From assembly GCA_965153455.1 (NCBI GenBank), contig OZ234497.1:17167872-17231871 (forward strand): DNA of 64,000 nucleotides, in the 5' to 3' direction. The number at the start of each line of letters is the position of its first letter. The stretch's first letter is position 1. Under the pieces are notes generated by a model. The model had not been told where the DNA came from and ran no database searches. It worked only from the letters and a program-made list of their open reading frames with translations. Origin of the DNA: Sphagnum compactum. Its lineage: Eukaryota > Bryophyta > Sphagnopsida > Sphagnales. Shown in pieces: positions 12,501 to 24,968 of this stretch. A program made the position numbers and the translations under genes.

Positions 12501-13150
12501 GCTTCAATAAGCTGACCACAACCAAGGCCATAAGTCAGCTGGCTGCCAATTACCACTCGCTTCAGGCTCTCAATCTGCTTGGCAATGCACTGCATAGCAA
12601 TCTTGGTGATGAACCTCTCCGAAAACTTGTGACTGTGCTGGCTCCACACATTTTGTACTTGAACAAACAAGCTGTGAAGGCTGTCTCTGCCCGAGATGCA
12701 GCTGTTGACAGTGTAGCTCGAGCAGCGATGGGAACTGCCAACCATCATCACACACCAAGAGGAAGCAAAGTTACCAGAGGTGGATTGAATGTGACTCCTG
12801 TTGCTCCCACTTTTCAAGGAAAGTTCCGAAATGGTGAGAAGGGAAGCCACCCTTTGCACATTGTGCCAGGTGGCCACTCTCGGACCAGTACAGTGAAGGA
12901 GACAACCCGTAAGCAGCAGCAGCAGCATCACCATAGCCAGCAGCAGTACTACCAACAACACTCTGGAAACAAGGAGCATCCACTCCATTCTTTGGGAATT
13001 CAGTTGTCAACTCCTGCCATGGAATCGAGACTTGTGGAGGGAGATGTGAACAGGATGGTATTGGCTTCTGGAAAGGGCAAGAAACACATGAAGAGTGGTG
13101 GATCTTTGCTTGAGAATCACAGGAATCACCAGGTATACGTGTTGGTCTAG
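9528..13150 (+). CDS. leucine-rich repeat protein, outer arm dynein light chain 1-like plant family
   Basis: Five exons join in phase: 9528-9581, 9864-10266, 10478-11758, 11949-12095 and 12396-13150, giving 879 residues. The N-terminus (MERITCLQ) resembles the short conserved start of this plant family, so I chose ATG 9528; ATG 9891 is the alternative. Next comes a long acidic, low-complexity region of about 500 residues with a conserved WWKVFLFTHRNIHRR patch near residue 344. Five or so SDS22-type leucine-rich repeats follow from about residue 550 to 720 (LKTLNLSVNHI, LHSLDLSHNRI, LRVLNMSHNRI, LRELHLAGNKI, LSFLDLSFNKL). The C-terminus is basic and His/Gln-rich. Arabidopsis relatives are annotated as outer arm dynein light chain 1 proteins, a name that rests on the repeats. 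The true function is unknown, and flagella need not be involved. The last exon may splice further at 13132 instead of ending at 13150. Confidence 0.82.
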
Positions 13151-15546
13151 TCAGGCATCATGGCTGAGTCTTCCCATTGATTCAGAGTCACAACAGAAAC
13201 TCAGCATGATGCTTAATGTCTGATACATGGCCTCTACTCACAGCTGCGAACTGATAGAGTTAGTGGGACTATTTTGGTAGCTAGTCACTACCATGCAATG
13301 TCACTGTTTATGGTCACTGAACATGTGAGACTGTCACAATTGTTCATACCGCTCCTCAACCTTATATTATGTGTTTTTTGATCTGATGGGTTTTCCTGTC
13401 ACTGTCGGTAACTAGTTGAACTTCCCTCTAACCTAAGATTGGGCCATCTCTTTAATTTCTATTTAGGTTGACTTGCATTATAAGTGTGGTGGAACTGCAC
13501 TCTAAGTTTATGAAGCTATTTCTGTCTTTTGCTCACATTTCTGTTCATTTGCCTCACACTCTGTATTTTTCATGTTGATTTTCTCTCACAGTAATTGTAG
13601 AGTGGGTTGTTCACCTCTGAATGTTCTAGCATAGTACACTAGAAACTTTCTAGTTGTCTTGAATGGCAGAATTGGCTATCACTGCTGATTCTGATATTTC
13701 CTACCTACTTGTGCTACATAACAACTGACCTAACAACCAACCTGTGCTAGTTTACGACTTACTTATGGGTCTTCATGCTAGGGAATGTGCCCTAGGGGAG
13801 CATTCTGCCTTAGATTGTCCTTAAGAGTTTGGCATACAGACCTTGCCTTAGTGACTCACTAGGAGGCAGAATGTGCCCCCTAGGGCATGTTTTCTAGTAC
13901 ATAGAGAGCTTCCAGGAAGTCCTAAGGGAGGCGGGGAACCATATCCCATTTCCTTACAGTTTGAAAACAAGCTGCATCAAGCCTTTAGAAGTTCCAACCC
14001 TTTTTGCTTGCTCCAATTAGAACTGAAACCTCTACATCTAACCTCTTCAACGTAACTTGGATCCTATCCTAGCCTGTCATTCATTTGCCTCTTAACACAA
14101 CAAAATGTCTCAATGGCTTTTTGTTTAGCTGAAGGCTGCAATTTTACGTTCACATCCCTATTTCATCTAAGAATTTGGACACCGCTTATTACATGTGAAC
14201 CTTCCAAGGCCATTATTATATCTCTGCATCTTTAAACACTGCATTTGGCCTTGAAGCCCAAGATTTTCATCTTGACTCATCTACAAGATTTTGAGCCTGA
14301 TGAAGTTTTGGAGCTTCCATTTGAATTTGACATTTAATCACATGCATGCCCCCATCTTTTGAACACTGATCTTTTGTTTGGAACGTTTGCTTGCTTTTTT
14401 CAAATCTTGGTGTCCATGAATCCTTCAATTATGTTTTGAGATTACACAACATTATGATCACCATCACATTGTGCATGTCTTCTTTGTTGAATATTTTATT
14501 TGTTTCAAAAGACAAGATTCAATAGTTTGAAATTTAATTTTCCAAAATTTCAATAGTTGAAAAATAAGATGCAAGGTGCACCTTGTGTTGTAATAGTAAC
14601 CCAATAATTGGGACAATAGATAGTTTCTTCACAAGTTGGGAGTTTGATTCTCAATGATTTTAGCAAATATCAATAATTATTTACTTTTCTCGTTTAGATT
14701 TTTTGTGAATTATTTTGTGCCAAACTTCAGTTGTAGGTATGGTATATTTTCTTGCAAAATGATTATCAAGGTTTTCACACCTTTTGAGGGAGGGAGGGAG
14801 GGAGGGGGGCATACAATTGAATGTGTTTACACAAGGGGTTTTTTACCCCAAAAAAATTGCTTGTTATTAATTTCTCTAGAAATTAAAAACACATAAAAGA
14901 TGTGAGAAAGAAAGGTTACATTGAATTTTGCTATGAAGGGGATTGGCAAGGGTTAAATGTAATTTCCCAGGACACAAAATTAAATTATTATAGGTAACCT
15001 CGAAAAACATTACACAGATTCCATCATTCCAACAAATATTTACATGTATGGTAAATAATCCAAATAGGGAGTTTCATATAAGTCTAAGCCAATGTCATGA
15101 GGGCTGCAAATCCATGTGGTAGAAATAGAACCAATTGAATAACCCCATGTGTTATGGGCTTCAACCTAGTGTTAAAGAAAAGTTTCAGAAATATTTCCCT
15201 TAAACATGCTACATATAATTAAAATGAATGGCTAAAAGAAAAGAAAAATAACATTAAATGACATGAATATTGCTTTTGGAATTCCATTGTTAGAGTGCAT
15301 TACAAGTTGAAACCTTTGTCCAAGTCATAACTTCATTGTTTGCGGATAATAAGCCCACTAGAAATACAAAGGAAAATTTCCTCGAATTCCTTTTACTTTG
15401 TCAATTTGGCTACAAATCCATCTTTTGGGGGAGACTAGGAATTCAACCATGAATTCTCCAAATAATATGAGCATAGAATTTGAAGCTCAAAGAGAGCAAA
15501 GCTCCTTTGATGATCAAATTTCACCTTCATCATCTTGCTTTCTTCA
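13151..15546. other. 3' flank of the LRR gene and convergent intergenic space
   Basis: The plus-strand LRR gene and the minus-strand inositol oxygenase gene converge on this stretch. The first few hundred bases are probably 3' untranslated sequence. A GGGAGTTTGATTCTCAATG block at about 14637-14656 resembles a pol III B box. A GGGA run lies at about 14788-14806. No other gene was recognised. Confidence 0.4.
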
Positions 15547-18500
15547 TCACCAATGCAGCTCATTGGGAAAATACTGCACACCCAATTCAAAATGCCGCAC
15601 ACTTTCCATGAGCAAATCTCTTATCCAATATGCTCAGAACTGAACTCTCTGTTGAAACTCAAGGATTGTTTGTTGATTCAAAAATCAGTTCCCACACACT
15701 CAGGGAAGTCCACATCACACAAAACATTTAAATGGAAGCAAAAGAGTGGAGATTGTCGCAGCAACAAGAGAGTGTGGTTGTGGGCACCTTGTGAATGAGA
15801 GAAAGGTAATATGGCTTCAGTTTCTCCACATCCGCACGCACCTTGCTCTTGCTGTATAGATCATACTTGCTGCCCCCCATCCCCCCCCCCCCATTTCCAA
15901 GCCCTTATCGTAAATCAGTTGAGCTCCTTCAAATGCAGATCAGTATCTTGACAAGCTTGATATTTCAGTACACAACGCGCATGATCACGTAGGAGCAGAC
16001 ACAGTAGCAATAGGACTCCCGCCTCGTCTTTGAGCATGGAATTCAGCAGGGAAATTTGCTGTTTGAGCACTAACCCTATTGGGGAAACTTACTTAAATTC
16101 CTTGAGCCAAGGCAGCATTTGATGATCAGAGTCATTTAACAGATGTGTGTATGCTCCTGAACGATGCAGTGCTGCTCCATGTCCACATTATATAAGCTGG
16201 ATCAATCTAATACTTTACCAGAGCCAGCTGAAGCACTCATGATTAGTGAATGCAGAATTATAGCTGAAGCACAATCAACACTTGAAAAGAAGCAAAAAAT
16301 TTAACAGATTGGTAAAATTGCATTTCAAAGGACTCACAGTAGAAAGAGTGGTAACGAACTATGAAGAGTGCTTGAGGTGGCAGTGTGGTGTTGTTGCTCT
16401 TCATCACCTGCCATCATCATGCCATCGTCATTCAGTTAAAATTTCTGATGCCAAAATCTCCCTTTGTATTCTACTAAATGTTTCTCTGGCAAACACTAGA
16501 CTCTCTGATTCTAGGTCAATCTCAGATCCAAGTGACAACCTTTCAGCCCAGCTAAGGGCAGTCAAAAGGCAGTTGAAGAAGCCTTTGTAATAGTGGAAAT
16601 CAGCAATCTAGTGTCATTTCCATATTAGTAAGAGCAACCCAAAACTACCAGCATTATTGTTCTTTCCAACTCATAGTTCTAAGTTTCACAATGCAACAAT
16701 CAGTTATAACACATTTGCAATTATAATGTTTCAGCTCTGAAGGAACGCATGTTGAACATTGAGCTCATCATTTGAGCATAGAACTCCAGGATGAACTTGC
16801 TTCAAGCACAGTGTACAGTCAAATTATTACCTGGTACATGTACTCATCATGACCCCATGACATCATCACATTGTCCAGTCCGCAACCTTCTTTGTAAATC
16901 CCCAGCTTGCTATTGTAGAGGACATTTTGAGAATCTGGGTTTTCCCTGAAATACTGCACAAGCCACCAATTTTCACAACTCTTGGTAATCTCTTGCAACG
17001 TTTACATTAAGAGCATCATGAATTCGGCTTAGAAGAGAGCACCCGAAACCTTAGCTATCAAACCCGTTGTTGTACCAGAAACCACATTGTTCAACAGTGG
17101 GTATAGAATGCACGTCCACCTCCCAAACAAAGGCAGAGCAGTAGGGAGACACTTAGTTGAATTTTTTCAGCAGAAATTCTAGTATTTCTTCATGAAGTAC
17201 GAAGAGAAGACCAACCTCGGCATGGACAATGGCAGGATCAAAAGCACATCCCACTGGAAATGTGTCACCTGCATGTCACACACTCCAATTCACTTTAGGA
17301 TTCACAACAAGAAACCGATTGCCACAAATTTTTTTAGGTATCTCAAGACAAAAAAATTCGGTTCAAAAGGAAAGTTCAGACAGAGATTATAAGAAGGGGT
17401 TTTCTAGGGGACAGAGGATGGATGGCATATTACCGACAACTGAGTATTGAGGTTCAGCTCCAAATGTTGGATGCAATAAGACCTTGCCAAGATCTGCAAC
17501 AATGCACTAAGTTATCAAATGCATACATATTGTTTTCATGATCTGTGTGATCCAGGCATCGAAAGAAATCCGATTCTTGTGATCTTTGAAGGGGGGGAGG
17601 GGTGTTTTAGATCACTGGTGGATGCAGTATTTTGAGGAACTTCTTACCATGAATAAGACCTGTGAGATGGAACCAGTCCTCATCAGGGTGGTCTTTCCGA
17701 ATGGCTTCAGCTGTCTGCAGAAGGTGCTCAATCTGTGGTTCGTCAAGGTCAGGGTCACTCTCGTCAACAAACTGATTCAAGAGTTCGCAACAATCCCAAA
17801 TGCTCATCACTGTTTTATTCAGTTGTAGATGCTTGCTCCGCATCTGTTGCACCTGCATACACAGTTTACATGTGGAGGAGAAATGATTTGCTTAATCTTT
17901 GTCCTACCCATTGATCCTGAGTGGCTGCAAAGACAGCTACAGGGTTTCTAGGCAATGCAAAAGCATTCAATAAGCTCTCTCCTAGTAGCCAGACATCTCA
18001 TGACCACCTTCAGAGCTTCAATGTGCTATCAGTGGCTAGATGGGTGATCCAAAGTGTGACAACCTAGAGGGTATCTGTCTCAATCCTTAGAGAAAAATAG
18101 CATTTGAAAGATGAAATTCTATCTCTGAGACAAACCCACATGACAAGATGAGGAATTGGGTAGAGAGAACAGACAAATGAGAAGGTCTGGTGAATGTGAT
18201 TCTGGCGGTAGAACGCTTCCACCCCTGCTTGACGCTCACTCTCAGCATCATAATTCCTGATCACAGTGTACAACAGTGCCACGTAATTCCAAGCATTTCA
18301 GCAGTCAAAACGATCTACTGTACTTCTTCAAACAGAGAAGACTACTGGGATGAATATAGAGACGAAGCTCATTGAGCTACGAACCTGAACGCTTGACCAA
18401 ATGTGTTGAGCTTGGGCATATCGAAGGCAGTCATGAATCCCCTGGCGGCTTGAAGACTACCTTCATCGTGATCGGAAGCAGCAATGGCAAGTGACTGATT

Positions 18501-18572
18501 CATACCATGCCACATTTCATCATCCCCACTGCTCCTGCATGTGTGCTTCACGACATCAACCGCTAGACCCAT
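15547..18572 (-). CDS. MIOX: inositol oxygenase (myo-inositol to D-glucuronate)
   Basis: Cytosolic non-haem di-iron enzyme that cleaves myo-inositol with O2 to D-glucuronate, feeding UDP-glucuronate and cell-wall synthesis. Ten exons join in perfect phase: 18572-18385, 18256-18175, 17852-17648, 17493-17434, 17268-17216, 16953-16831, 16407-16338, 16174-16093, 15869-15788 and 15573-15547. The product has 323 residues, a normal plant length. All six expected metal ligands are present: H133 (IEHLLQT), H158-D159 (LIHDLGK), H231 (SWGHDEYMY), H257 (RYHSFY) and D291 (NKYDLY). Other signatures are NHIHQT, DESDPDLDEPQ, FPVGCAFD, KPYYLSLI and the ending YFPNELHW. ATG 18572 was chosen because it gives a usual N-terminus. 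An in-frame ATG at 18662 would add 30 residues across a 12-base G run. The acceptor at 15870 follows a G-rich tract, which is unusual. The gene appears intact. Confidence 0.95.
15873..15892 (-). other. G-rich tract immediately upstream of a MIOX 3' splice site
   Basis: On the transcribed sense (minus) strand the intron ends with a run of twelve G, AT, six G, then CAG. The normal polypyrimidine tract is therefore replaced by guanines. Flanking exon phases require this acceptor, so it is probably used. Confidence 0.75.
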
Positions 18573-19230
18573 TGTCGCAGAAGCTTGAAGCACGCGCACG
18601 CTGGATTCTACTTGTTGAACACCCCCCCCCCCCAAAAACCCAAAAGAACAAAAAAGGTTCACAAATTATCAGCAGAACTAGAAAGGACGAACAACAGTAG
18701 GAAGGGAGTAGTTGTAATTTCTTCTTCACTCCCTTAGTGCAACTGCTGCTCCTGCCTTGGAGCAAAGTTGAGAAAACTGAAAAAAACTAGATCTCTTCAA
18801 AGAGCAAATTCATGGTCCTTATAATTCCGAGCTGAGAATCACGATCAGCAGCTCTCTGGCTGGATCTGCAACTTGTCGCCATCATCACGATCACCAGCTT
18901 TTCAGAAGCAAATAATTGGTGAATCATCGTGTCCGGCCTCTCTCTTCTCCTCCAGCTTTCAGTATTCCATTCCTTGTGAATGCCTATCTTCCTTGACCCA
19001 TTCTCTGACACAGCAACAAGAAGTACCCTTGAAAAAATCCCTCTTGGGGGATTCGACTCAATCCTGTGACAATCTTCTGGGCACATGATGAGTCTTGTTC
19101 TCCACCCAAATTCATTTCATCACCTGCTACTTTTGCAAGTGCCAGACAAAAGCAAATTCTCGCTGCACATGGGGCAATTTTCTGATTGTGGATCTTGATC
19201 ATAACTCCATCCACAGCTGTGAATTTTTTA

Positions 19231-19269
<39 letters not shown>

Positions 19270-20660
19270 CTTCCTCCTTCTGACACAATTCAGTTGAACT
19301 GAAATTGATGGGTGGTTTCTCTTACTTCCTTCTTGTTCTTGTTTCAATCTTTCCTTTCTTGTTGAACATACATACCTACCTACCAGCATTGCTGCGGTTC
19401 TTGCTGAAGTTTCAAAGAACCGCAGGGCTCCCTTTTTTTGCAATATTTCAGAGAACCTTTGGTTATTTGAATCTTGTGTGTGTGTGTGTGTGTGTGTGTG
19501 GGTTTTTTTAATTTTTAATTTATTAAAAATTATTTTTAATATGGTGACTTTTCAGACTTCATAAGGGAGAGATTCAACTACTTGATTTTCTGGGTTTTTT
19601 TTTAATTCAGACCTCGGGTCTCAGATTTTTGCTTGTGAAACTATTCAACTTTTTTTCTTTTTGGGTCTTTTATGCTTTTCATTTCTGGCACAATCTGCAC
19701 TAGGAAGACGTACTTCACTTTTGGAGTTGGAGTCTGGTGGAAATACAATCATCAAGTTTTCATGCACACTTTTGAAACCAAGTCTCCCTCCCTCCCTCTT
19801 GTCATTGTGAGTATCGTTTTGGGGGTGAGGACGGGGAGGTGGGGGGACCTTACAAAAGTACCATCCGGATGACTCCTACCTTCATTTTCGAATCTGATTT
19901 TCCACCAGTTTTGTCAAGGATACAGATGAGAACCACCCACTTTGAAATATTCTAAACAACTTATTGTCCTTGTGTGCATCACAATGGGTGCTGCATACCG
20001 TACCATATAATCACACCTCCATTCAAAGAGCATGACATATGATCGGATATCACAAAGTTGAAAATTTTCAATGCTGATAAGATTGTATCTCTTTTACCTA
20101 CTGTACAATATGATTCGCCATACCTTATCGTCCTTCTACTGTTTGTTGTGTGTGTGCTGCATACTTCTTCCACCTCCCTTTCCAAATTTACAAAACTATT
20201 TTGGAGTTTTTCAAAGTGGAGAATTTCAAAAGTAGGGAAAGATTGTGTCCCATATACATACACACATGAGGAATCCGTGTGTTTTTTTCCCTATTTTTTT
20301 GTAGTTTAGCAACCGTGGTGAGCCTCCCAATGCAGCAGATTTCGACTTAATTGATGACAATTTTTGTACAACACCATAGAATGTGTTGCCAATACACAGA
20401 CCTATGTTGATATGCTCCCCAAAAGAAATAAAAATGAGGAACATTTAGCAACTTCTTTAAGAAAATGGGATTTTTCGCCCCAAAAATGACTGCTAAAGAA
20501 CTATAATGAGGATGGGGTTTGAAGGTTGTGAAACATTGCCATTTCCCTTTTTTCTTTTTTTTTTGAAACTCCAAAAATTCCATACTTGAGACTAGAGGAG
20601 GGGGGTAGAATGGAGTGGTGTGCATCATATAGTCCAAATGGGGAGAACATAAATTTAAAG
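18573..20660. other. MIOX 5' flank with microsatellites
   Basis: The region upstream of the MIOX start contains a 12-base C run (18622-18633, G on the sense strand). It also has an AT run at about 19235-19262 and a TG run at about 19475-19500. No second gene was recognised. The AT run could hold TATA-like elements, but no transcription start can be assigned. Confidence 0.45.
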
Positions 20661-20974
20661 AAAATCATCAACATACATTTGGTCCTTGATTGTCACAAAA
20701 AACACTTGGTCCTTTGATCACCAGTTTTGTGACGCAACAATTTATTGTGGTCTCATTAGAGTACAAATCATCAACATACATTTGGTCCTTGATCGTCACA
20801 AAAAAAACATTTGGTCCTTTGATCACCAGTTTTGTGAAGCAACAATTTTATTGTGGTCTCATTAGAGTACAAATCATCAACATACATTTGGTCCTTGATC
20901 GTCACAAAAACCATTTGGTCCTTTGATCACCAGTTTTGTGACGCAACAATTCATTGTGGTCTCATTAGAGTACA
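20661..20974 (+). repeat. three tandem copies of a 103-106 bp repeat
   Basis: Copies begin near 20666, 20769 and 20875 with CATCAACATACATTTGGTCC and end with GGTCTCATTAGAGTACA. They differ by a few substitutions and small indels. Inside each unit TTTGGTCCTT occurs twice, followed by TTGATCACCAGTTTTGTGA. There is no sustained open frame. Confidence 0.9.
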
Positions 20975-23900
20975 GCTTTTAGTGCAGGAAAAGAAGGGCA
21001 ATCTGTTCTGATCTGTAGTGTAGTCTGTGTATTATCTCGAATCTCAACAGACACACGCAGCTGGTGCATGGTTGGTGCTTCTGTGGCCGATAGGTTCTCC
21101 ACCTCAGTTCCTGTTGTGATCCTCTTGGTTGACTTCAGTTTGTATGCACCCAAAAGAGGCTTGAAAAGAGCTCAATTCAGAAGCCCAAAAAAAAAGCAAT
21201 TGTGATGTCAGTCAGAGATGTTTGAGGCTTATGTTTGAAGGCACAGTAGAGGTGGGTGGGTGCCTGCCTCATACATAATAGGACATTGCACTTTCCCAGC
21301 AGCTTTATCAGTTTTTCAATGACCATATTGAGTTATCTTTTCCTACATAACTCATATGTCATAAGTGAGAGCATATCTAGGTTTAGGGTTTAGGTTAATA
21401 ACACAATGTGTTTCTCTATATGACCATATCTTCATTCTCTCCAGATATATCATATTTGTATACCTATTTGTGGGGTAGGTCAAACTGAGCCTTGTATTGA
21501 TTAGCTACTTATCCCCTCTATACCAAATGAAATTTGTAGATGCATATTTTGAGATCTATGGACAGATCAAGTAATGGCAGCTGTCCCAATCCTAAGATTA
21601 TCAAGATGATTTTAAGGAACTTGGATGTTCTCCTCTTTTGAATCTATTGCAAAGCACCAAACAAATTTGGTGTTTGATCATGGTTACCTTAAATACTATG
21701 GTTATTAGGGTGGGATCAATGTTGCATCCAAGGCTCTAGCTAAAGTTGCATTGTGTGGATGGCCCACACACGCCTACATAAAACCCAAAAAAAATTTGGT
21801 CACTTCTAAACGTCAATTATATATCCCGAAATCCAAGTCCAAATTTAACATTTCTGGGGTTAGTTATAGCAACTAAAAGCAGCCCCACTCAAGAAGGGAA
21901 AGGTAATTGTATGAGTGTTGGTTCACCCTAGCCATTGATGTCAAGGATCTCGCCTAATCTTTTCACCATTTCACCGGAAGTATACTAAAAGCTGAATGTA
22001 ATATAGTTATTTGTAAAGTGTCCTAAAATGGGGGTGCAAGACTTTAGACTTTGGGCAAAACACAAGGTCAATCGAAGAAACTAGCACAAACTTGGTATAA
22101 AGGGGAAAAGATTGGGTGAAATTTGGAAATGCATCGATTTTGGGGCATTTTTTTTTGTTTCACCTTGAGTTTGTGTGTGATGGGGCTTTGTGTGTGAGAG
22201 AAAGCTTGATATTGAAAGGCTCTACATGCAAGAGGAAAGCTTGATGTTGAAGAGCTTTGTGCATGAGAGAAAGCATTTACATCCCTATTTTCAAATCCAT
22301 GTACTAACCTTTTGACACAATAAATTTTTGAACTTTGAGAAGTTAATAGAGTATGCCACAAAAGAAATGTGAGATCAAAAGGTTCAAACCTACATTTGCG
22401 CAATGTTTGTGAACTCCTAGTAGTATGTCATGAAAGAAGTACCTGTGTGGTCAAAAGCTTGGAAAGTACATTCATACAATGTTTGTGCCTCCTAAGTAAT
22501 GTCTTTTTAAGGATTTTTTCTAATGTAACCAAAGGAGCGACCATCCTAGGAAGATTTAGCCAAATCTAGCTATAAACAAAAATATTTTTTTAAAAAAAAT
22601 CATCCTTTTATGTTTCTAGCTACTTACTATAAACCAAATTATTACTCTTTTATAGGGTTTTTCTGGTGATTGAAACTTGAAACCCTTAAAATACAATTTA
22701 ATTTTGAAATTTTTAATTTTAATTTCAATAATAAAAAAGAGTTGTCTTAAACGCTCCCAATAACAACACAAATTTTTCTAAAAAATTATTTTTCAAAGTT
22801 TTTGTTTCAGGGTTTTTTTTTCAATTTTGTGATGTAGCTGAAATGGTCATCATCCATAAGAGGCTTTAGCCAAATTTGGCTTCATACTAGATGTGAAAGT
22901 AGAAAAAACCCAGAATCTTTCTATATTTTTGGCTACCTACTAGAACTTATCATAAAAGTCTACCAATTTGGAATTTTTTTCTTAAAAATCTGGCAAATTT
23001 GGGCCATTTTTTCCATAAAAAGTCCTTTGTATTGGTTGAAATCATGTTTTCCAGGACAAAATTTGGCGAAATTTCGCCAAAAAAAACGCTGTATGTCCTA
23101 AAGTTATGATATAACCAAGATTAAACGGTCAACTATGCTTGTCTATTTGTTTGGAATAATAAATTTGGTATGTTACACCAAAGATGAAGCTTATTGGCAC
23201 CACTAGAGTTCTATGTATATATGATTTTTGATATATATATATAATGCAAATGTATATTAAAAACTATAGATTTCATGTGTAAGTGCATAGTTTTGATTCA
23301 CATTTGTGTATAATTTTGAACATGCATTTTAGATGAAAAACTATGTAAAACTATTTTATCCCATGCAAAATAGGATAAATGTAAAAGTAAAATCGTGAAA
23401 GAGAACACACATCCATTTATATGGTTTTAGACACCATGTAAAACCATATAATATGGTGTAAAATGCATAATAACATATGCAATTACTTTTGTTTTTTCTT
23501 TTGTTTTTTCAAGGTTTGAAACAACTATTGAAAATAAGTTGGTTCAATAAAGAAAGAAGGGGAAAACAAAAAAGGGAAAAAAAGGGAAAGGGCAAAAAGG
23601 CTTGAATGGTAAGCATGAGGAAAGAAGAGAAAATAAATAAGAAAGAACAAAAGGTTAGATAAGGAGGAATGATATTTTGCAAAGTTTCTTTCGTTATGGT
23701 CTTGTGATTTTTCTCATGTTACTTCTCTTCATCAAGAGGTTGTTTGCAAATGTAATTGGTTGTGTTGTTTTCATATTATAAGTCTTTGGATTGTTACAAG
23801 CTTCAACAACAAATTTTGATTCTTATCTCATTGTGATGTTGCAAGCCCCTTTCTTGTGGTTGTGTTTGCAAAGCATGATTTAAGGATGAGTTCTCAATGT

Positions 23901-24882
23901 TGCTCATCTTTATTTACAATTTTTGCAAGTTTAAATAGTGAGATTGTGATCAACTTGTTTCAAATGAGTTTCACTTTGACATCTTGCTTGTGTTGTGGTC
24001 TTGCTATGTTCTCTTTTGAAAACCACATACACTAATGAAAAATGTGAGGTGCAATATCTTATTTTTTGCAATCAATAATTTCCAAAGATCCACGACAATG
24101 TAATACCTTCATGAAAATATTGCATTGTGATTTAAACTTACCACAACTTTTTTTACACGACATTGTGCAAGTGTAAAAACTTTGGCATGTAAATGTAAAT
24201 GGTGTGTAGAACAACTATTTACAATTACACAAAGGACACTAGTCACAACAATATTGAATGCACATTCCTATGAAACAAATAAAAGCTTTTAACATGCCAA
24301 CTTCTTTTTCCCCTTTCCAATTTTATTCACTTGGGGCATTTTTATAGTTATACATAAAGTTACTATATGATTGTTGGTTTTACTTGCTCCTATAGAGAGG
24401 CCATCCAAAACTCGTCCCACTAAAAGGTTGGATTGGTTGATAAAGAACATTCATTGGCTTATTGCAATCTTGGGAAGAGAAAGAGTTGAAAGCAAACATG
24501 ATCTTGGTTAATATTTAGTTTCCCCAAGGTTGGAGCGGGTGTTAAATGGATTTAAAAGTTTTTCTTAAAAAAACCCATCTATGAACAATTTTTTTTTGGA
24601 AGTTTTTTTTTATGTTGCATCAATTGTGATCATCCCAAAAAGTATTATTTAGCATAAAATGGGACAGATTTTTAGAACCTATTCTAAATGTGAGAAAATC
24701 ACTGAAAAAATGCCCCAAAACTAAAATTGACCTCAAAATGTAATGATTTTTTTGGAAAATTTATGTCATTTATGAAAATTGGTAACTTAAGTGTAGGAAC
24801 CATCCCCTTCATATGCCTTGTGATATGTGTGTTTGTAGGTTCGTGATCATGATAACCTTGGCCTCATGCTTTACAGTTAATG
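20975..24882. other. AT-rich intergenic sequence
   Basis: No gene was recognised. A GC-richer patch at 20965-21153 is open on the minus strand for 62 codons but resembles nothing I know. Diverged two-copy repeats occur at about 22195-22275 and 22350-22495. The rest is AT-rich with scattered homopolymers. Confidence 0.4.
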
Positions 24883-24968
24883 AAGCCCATGGGTGTGGGA
24901 CATTCTCAAAATGTGGGCTGGCCTCATCCTCGACACCTTATTTTGAGAATGCCTACACCCAAGGGCTT
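24883..24968. repeat. long near-perfect hairpin (miRNA-precursor-like or tiny MITE)
   Basis: The arms 24883-24912 and 24940-24968 are inverted copies around a 27-nt loop. The only irregularities are one A/A mismatch, one G/U wobble and one bulged A over 30 positions. The 12-nt loop-proximal block CATTCTCAAAAT pairs perfectly. The size fits either a plant microRNA precursor or a minimal inverted-repeat element. No flanking target duplication was seen. Confidence 0.65.

Noticed and set aside
12464-12988. A 174-codon minus-strand frame
   Set aside because: It is antisense to the last LRR exon and rich in Leu because of CAG/CAC repeats on the coding strand.
16045-16075. A second FPAE-like match to the inositol oxygenase C-terminus inside an intron
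   Set aside because: It continues into unrelated sequence and sits before the exon encoding KYDLYSKS. The real terminal exon with YFPNELHW is at 15573-15547.
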